A stretch of 8,004 nt of DNA from an uncultured Bifidobacterium sp. (GTDB lineage Bacteria > Actinomycetota > Actinomycetes > Actinomycetales > Bifidobacteriaceae), in the NCBI RefSeq assembly GCF_959020145.1, contig NZ_CAUEQY010000045.1, positions 1 through 8,004 of the forward strand, read 5' to 3'. This document shows positions 4,725 through 8,004 of the stretch, one piece after another. The notes under the pieces were generated by a model. That model did not search any database and was not told the DNA's origin. It saw only the letters and a program-made list of their open reading frames with translations. Position 1 is the stretch's first letter. Each line of letters starts with the position of its first letter. A program made the translations under genes and the position numbers.

Positions 4725-7301
4725 ATGGCACTGGCACTCTATAGAAGGTATCGTCCCGACACGTTCGACGGCGTGATCGGGCAGGATCAGGTCACGATTC
4801 CGCTGATGCGAGCGCTTGATGAGAACAAACTTACGCACGCTTACCTGTTTTCCGGTCCGCGCGGCTGCGGCAAAACCAGTTCCGCACGCATTCTCGCGCG
4901 TTGCGTCAACTGCGCGAAAGGCCCGACCTCGCACCCGTGCGGCGAATGCGAAAGCTGCAAGGACCTCGCCACAGGCGGCCCCGGTTCCATCGACGTGGTG
5001 GAAATTGACGCCGCTTCGCACAACGGTGTGGACGATGCCCGCGAACTGCGCGAACGTGCCGGATTCGCCCCCGCCCGCGACCGCTACAAGATTTTCATTC
5101 TCGACGAAGCCCACATGGTCACGCCGCAAGGCTTCAACGCGCTACTGAAAATCGTGGAGGAGCCGCCGGAGCATGTGATGTTCATCTTCGCCACCACCGA
5201 GCCAGACAAGGTGATCGGCACCATCCGTTCGCGCACCCACCATTACCCGTTCCGCCTAGTGCCGCAGGAGGTTATGGGCCCGTACCTCGAGCAGATCTGC
5301 GAAGACGAGCATATCGAAGCCGAGCCGGGCGTGCTGCGCCTTGCCATGCGTGCCGGCGGCGGTTCCGTGCGAGACACCCTTTCCGTGCTTGACCAGCTCA
5401 TGGTCGGTGCGGTCGATGGCAGCATCGCATACGACTCCGCGGTTGCGTTGCTTGGCTTCACGCCTGACGCTCTGATCGGCGAGGCCGTCGACGCCGTTGC
5501 CGACAAAAATGGCGAAGCACTGTATGGCGTGATTCAGAAGGTCGTGGTCGGTGGTTTCGATCCCCGTCGATTTGTTGAGGATTTGCTTGCCCGCGTACGC
5601 GATTTGCTGGTGCTCACGTTGGGTGGAGAGCGTGCGGAAAGCGTGCTTTCCGACGATGCGGCCGCCGAGAACATGGATGATTTGCGTCGTCAGGCTTCCG
5701 CTTTGGGATTGTCTGCGCTGACGCAGATGGCTGACACGATCAATGCGACGCTTGCCAATATGACCGGTGCGATTTCGCCGCGCATGCGATTGGAATTGCT
5801 TGCCGCGCGCTTGTTGGCCGGGCGTGAGGAAGGGATGGCTGTCGTTGCGTCATCTTCCGGTGTACCTGATTTTGCCGGCGATGCCGGAACTTCCGCGGCT
5901 GCCGAATCGTCGCGTGGATCCATGGCCGGCTCCCGTCGCCGTGCGGCACGACATGCCGCAGGAAATGTGCGGGCACAGGATTCTGCGCCTGTGATCGATA
6001 CCCCTTCCGCGCCTGTGCAGCCGTCCGTGGCGCCGACGAATCCTGCCGATGCCGTCGCATCCGGCGTGGCTTCCGTGCTTGCTGACGTGCAGCAGGCGAT
6101 GAATGCGACGACTTCCGTCGCTTCCGCTGCGCCTGCCGCAACTTCCGTACCAGCTCCCATTCATGACGATCGCACCCCCGACCAGAAGTGGGATGCGCTG
6201 GTCGCAGCCCTTCCGGAAGACGTGCAACGTTACGTAAGCCGTGAAAAAGTGCCTCGCGTGCTACTGAGCGGCGACCGTCTGTGGATCAAATTCGACAAGG
6301 CGCTCAGCAAATACGCGTTTGCCAAAGCGGTGGCAAAGGAATCGGTGGACGGCAATACCGAAGTGGTGAAAATCGTCCGCGCCGAAGTGCATAAGGCGTT
6401 CGGACCGAGCGTCACGCTCGCGCCTGCCAAAAAGCTGGCGGACGGGTCCGAATCGGTGCCGTGGAGCAAACTCAGCCCGGAAGAGCAGAGCAAGATCAAT
6501 GCGCAACTCGTGCAGGAACAGCTTAAAGCGGCCACGCTGCTGACGGCCAATCTTGGTACTGCTGCAGGTCTCGAATCCTCCGGCAAGGAGCCGGCCGGCA
6601 CAAGCGCGAAGAGCGCCGAAGACGGTGGCAATGCCGGAGATTCCGGCGATGAGGAGGGCCATCGAGCTGCCGCCGGTGGATCCGAGGAAGTCGATCCATG
6701 GGCGGCCCCGACGCAGGAAGTCCATCATCCGGAACGGCCTGTTCCGGATGATGACCCTTGGGTTGCATCTGCACAGCCGATGCAACCGCAATCGGTGGTC
6801 GCAAGCGGCGTCAACGATGTGAAAACGCCGGAACAACATGCGAAACGTGTGGCTGTTCCCGATGTCAGCGATAACGTTGATCCTTGGGCGGCACCGATGC
6901 CTGTACCGCAGCAAGCGCCGGTGGACGACGATCCTTGGGGTAACCCCATGCCGATTCAGGCAGGACCGGTGGATCCCATGCCTGCTCCAACGGAACCTGA
7001 GGTGGCTCCGAAGCACGCCAATCACCAGCATCGCGCACCGCGGCAGGACGCGGCACCGCAGCAAGGCCAGCCGAATGCCGATCCGTGGAGCCAGCAGTTC
7101 TCCGCGCCGGCGCAGCCAATGCCGCAGGTCGCCGCGGAAGATGACGAATATTCCATGAGCGACGAGTCGATCGGGGCGTCAACCGCGTTAAGCGTGGACG
7201 ATCTGACCCGACTGTTCGAGGTGAAAAAAGTCGAGGATTTCGGGCCGGACGATGCAAAAAACCCGCGCAACATGCAGCAGAAGAAGAATCTCGACGACTG
7301 A
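4725..7301 (+). CDS. dnaX: DNA polymerase III clamp-loader subunit gamma/tau
   Basis: This 858-aa AAA+ ATPase loads the sliding clamp and couples polymerase to helicase at the fork. In order it has ALYRRYRPDTFDGVIGQ (4-20), Walker A GPRGCGKT (44-51), a zinc module with C63, C72, C75 and C78 in the E. coli DnaX spacing, Walker B FILDEAH (124-130), sensor 1 at FATTEP (155-160), RSRTHHYPF (168-176), sensor 2 GGGSVRDTLS (211-220) and the helical collar (about 240-365). An Ala/Ser/Pro linker (370-480) leads to a conserved tau-type domain (about 483-605), then a disordered acidic tail with five DPW motifs (657-788). It is longer than E. coli tau (643 aa), mainly because of linker and tail. The start has GGAAGGA 6 nt upstream (4712-4718). 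I see no convincing mid-gene slippery site that would make a gamma-like short form. The upstream gap 4453-4724 holds the TetR sites; no good dnaX promoter is obvious. recR follows in the same direction. Confidence 0.96.
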   Translation: MALALYRRYRPDTFDGVIGQDQVTIPLMRALDENKLTHAYLFSGPRGCGKTSSARILARCVNCAKGPTSHPCGECESCKDLATGGPGSIDVVEIDAASHNGVDDARELRERAGFAPARDRYKIFILDEAHMVTPQGFNALLKIVEEPPEHVMFIFATTEPDKVIGTIRSRTHHYPFRLVPQEVMGPYLEQICEDEHIEAEPGVLRLAMRAGGGSVRDTLSVLDQLMVGAVDGSIAYDSAVALLGFTPDALIGEAVDAVADKNGEALYGVIQKVVVGGFDPRRFVEDLLARVRDLLVLTLGGERAESVLSDDAAAENMDDLRRQASALGLSALTQMADTINATLANMTGAISPRMRLELLAARLLAGREEGMAVVASSSGVPDFAGDAGTSAAAESSRGSMAGSRRRAARHAAGNVRAQDSAPVIDTPSAPVQPSVAPTNPADAVASGVASVLADVQQAMNATTSVASAAPAATSVPAPIHDDRTPDQKWDALVAALPEDVQRYVSREKVPRVLLSGDRLWIKFDKALSKYAFAKAVAKESVDGNTEVVKIVRAEVHKAFGPSVTLAPAKKLADGSESVPWSKLSPEEQSKINAQLVQEQLKAATLLTANLGTAAGLESSGKEPAGTSAKSAEDGGNAGDSGDEEGHRAAAGGSEEVDPWAAPTQEVHHPERPVPDDDPWVASAQPMQPQSVVASGVNDVKTPEQHAKRVAVPDVSDNVDPWAAPMPVPQQAPVDDDPWGNPMPIQAGPVDPMPAPTEPEVAPKHANHQHRAPRQDAAPQQGQPNADPWSQQFSAPAQPMPQVAAEDDEYSMSDESIGASTALSVDDLTRLFEVKKVEDFGPDDAKNPRNMQQKKNLDD
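6693..7088 (+). repeat. Five DPW motifs encoded in the DnaX tail
   Basis: DPW occurs at DnaX residues 657-659, 677-679, 719-721, 736-738 and 786-788. Each follows an acidic or polar residue, as in EEVDPWAAP, DDDPWVASA, NVDPWAAPM, DDDPWGNPM and NADPWSQQF. The tract is otherwise rich in Pro, Gln, Ala and Asp and contains almost no other Trp. The Asp-Pro-Trp codons vary among copies (CCA/CCT/CCG for Pro), so this is not a recent DNA-level duplication but a maintained peptide motif. It looks like a multivalent short linear motif; the partner is unknown. Confidence 0.75.
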
Positions 7302-7408
7302 TGGCGGTGCAGTCGCAAGCAAAAATGCGAAACCGAGCAAAATCGACGAATCAACGCAATCGTAAGCACTGCATAATCGCGAATCTTATGGAAACCAAGG
7401 AGAGGTGA
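7301..7408 (+). CDS. Possible 35-codon ORF overlapping the dnaX stop
   Basis: An ATG at 7301 overlaps the dnaX TGA (TGATG arrangement). It opens a 35-aa basic ORF (MAVQSQAKMRNRAKSTNQRN and on) that stops at 7406-7408, three nt before the recR ATG. Such stop-start overlap can permit translational coupling from dnaX through to recR. No good ribosome binding site precedes it, the product resembles nothing I know, and the composition is like non-coding spacer. It is more likely an untranslated dnaX-recR gap than a gene. It is unrelated in size to YbaB, which lies between dnaX and recR in E. coli. Confidence 0.15.
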   Translation: MAVQSQAKMRNRAKSTNQRNRKHCIIANLMETKER

Positions 7409-7411
7409 ACC

Positions 7412-8004
7412 ATGGCACTGGCCTATGACGGCGCCATCCAACGACTGATCGACGCGTTCGCGCACCTGCCCGGCATCGGGCCGAAAGGCGCGCAACGCAT
7501 CGCCTTCTACCTGCTCAACGCATCCGACGAGGAATCACAGGGGCTGATCGACGCCATCGCCGAAGTCAAAGAGAAAATACGATTCTGTGACATTTGCGGC
7601 AACGTGTGCGAAACCAGCCCATGCCCGGTCTGCGCCGATCCTCGTCGCGACCACAGCGTGATCTGCGTGGTCGAAGAGCCGAAAGACGTGATGAGCATCG
7701 AGCGCACGCGCGAATACCGCGGCCTGTACCACGTGCTCGGCGGCGTCATCAACCCGATGGCCAACGTGCAGCCCAGCGACCTCAACATCGCCAAACTTAT
7801 CGAACGGCTCAAAGACAGCGAAGTCGCCGAAGTGATCCTCGCGCTCAACCCGAATGTGGAAGGCGAAGCGACCACCAGCTTCCTGTCGCAGCTGCTTTCG
7901 CAAACCGACATTAAAGTCACGCGATTGGCGAGCGGCCTGCCGGTCGGTGGCGACCTTGAATATGCCGACGAAATCACGCTCGGGCGTGCGCTGGCCGGGC
8001 GTCG
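7412..8004 (+). CDS. recR: Recombination mediator RecR (3' end cut by window)
   Basis: 197 codons are present with no stop. Since RecR is usually about 200 aa, only the last few residues are missing. The helix-hairpin-helix LPGIGPKGAQRIAFYLL (19-35) binds DNA. A four-cysteine zinc motif follows (C59, C62, C71, C74). The Toprim domain starts at SVICVVEEPKDV (82-93) and includes LALNPNVEGEATTSFL further on. The C-terminal RLASGLPVGGDLEYADEITLGRAL is characteristic of RecR. RecR works with RecO (and RecF) to load RecA on SSB-coated single-stranded gaps. AAGGAG at 7397-7402 lies 9 nt before the ATG. It is co-directional with dnaX, 110 nt downstream with no terminator between, a conserved bacterial pairing, so co-transcription is likely. 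Confidence 0.96.
   Translation, partial: MALAYDGAIQRLIDAFAHLPGIGPKGAQRIAFYLLNASDEESQGLIDAIAEVKEKIRFCDICGNVCETSPCPVCADPRRDHSVICVVEEPKDVMSIERTREYRGLYHVLGGVINPMANVQPSDLNIAKLIERLKDSEVAEVILALNPNVEGEATTSFLSQLLSQTDIKVTRLASGLPVGGDLEYADEITLGRALAGR

Noticed and set aside
4557..5129. 190-aa antisense ORF over the start of dnaX
   Set aside because: It lies opposite the Walker A and zinc regions of dnaX and is a codon-bias shadow in G+C-rich DNA.
6428..6434. C AAA AAG at dnaX codons 568-570 as a gamma-producing frameshift site
   Set aside because: The first base is not A, there is no upstream Shine-Dalgarno-like stimulator, and no obvious strong downstream stem was seen. The -1 frame would stop after about 30 codons, but there is no positive evidence for slippage.
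6261..7064. 267-aa antisense ORF over the dnaX tail
   Set aside because: Its composition is that of reverse-complemented Pro/Ala/Asp codons, with no domain or ribosome binding site.
7223..7229. G AAA AAA near dnaX codon 833 as a slippery site
   Set aside because: The P-site triplet would re-pair poorly after a -1 shift, and the position near the 3' end could not produce a short gamma form.
2697..7368. 13-base match GCAATCGTAAGCA shared by two spacers (2697-2709 and 7356-7368)
   Set aside because: A single 13-mer match in 8 kb is close to chance expectation, and the flanks diverge quickly.
7507..7977. 156-aa antisense ORF over recR
   Set aside because: Shadow of the conserved recR coding frame.
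1..8004. Mobile element, CRISPR, tRNA or phage signature
   Set aside because: None seen: no transposase or integrase, no regular spacer array, no tRNA-like cloverleaf, and gene order consistent with a stable chromosome.

Overview
The window looks like a chromosomal segment of a high-G+C Gram-positive actinobacterium, most probably Bifidobacterium. Three things point there: a Tad-pilus tail in the order seen in mycobacteria as Rv3656c-Rv3655c-Rv3654c (small DUF4244/Flp-like pilin, TadE-like, TadE/G-like), a dnaX-recR pair with an actinobacterial-type DnaX, and GAAAGGA/AAGGAG ribosome binding sites. The genus call is an inference from protein resemblance; no database search was run. I see no mobile element, CRISPR array, tRNA or rRNA.

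Layout. (1) 1-1317, plus strand: the distal end of a tad locus for type IVb pili. A perfect 8-bp inverted repeat precedes the Flp-like pilin gene (106-393). A TadE-like pseudopilin (397-765) follows after 3 nt. After a 171-nt gap containing a paired GTGAAAC repeat comes a TadE/G-like minor subunit (937-1317). The assembly genes (ATPase, TadB/C) would lie upstream of the window. (2) 1318-1472: a short spacer with two small imperfect hairpins. (3) 1473-2624: a DagK/YegS-type lipid kinase with no clear Shine-Dalgarno sequence. (4) 2625-2825: a convergent spacer holding a long, bidirectional terminator-like hairpin. (5) 4452-2826, minus strand: a two-gene unit, a TetR-family repressor followed 46 nt later by a polytopic membrane protein of the uncharacterised DUF5692 type. 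Two copies of the palindrome TTGACA-N3-TGTCAA lie in front of the repressor, and one contains a consensus -35 hexamer, so this looks like an autoregulated sensor/membrane-protein operon. (6) 4725-8004, plus strand: dnaX (858 aa) and recR (lacking only its last codons), the replication clamp-loader ATPase and the recombination mediator. They are separated by 110 nt that hold a possible 35-codon ORF overlapping the dnaX stop codon.

The pilus, lipid kinase and replication/repair blocks are ordinary core genes. The parts most worth following up are the TetR/DUF5692 operon with its twin operators, and the five DPW motifs in the disordered acidic tail of DnaX.
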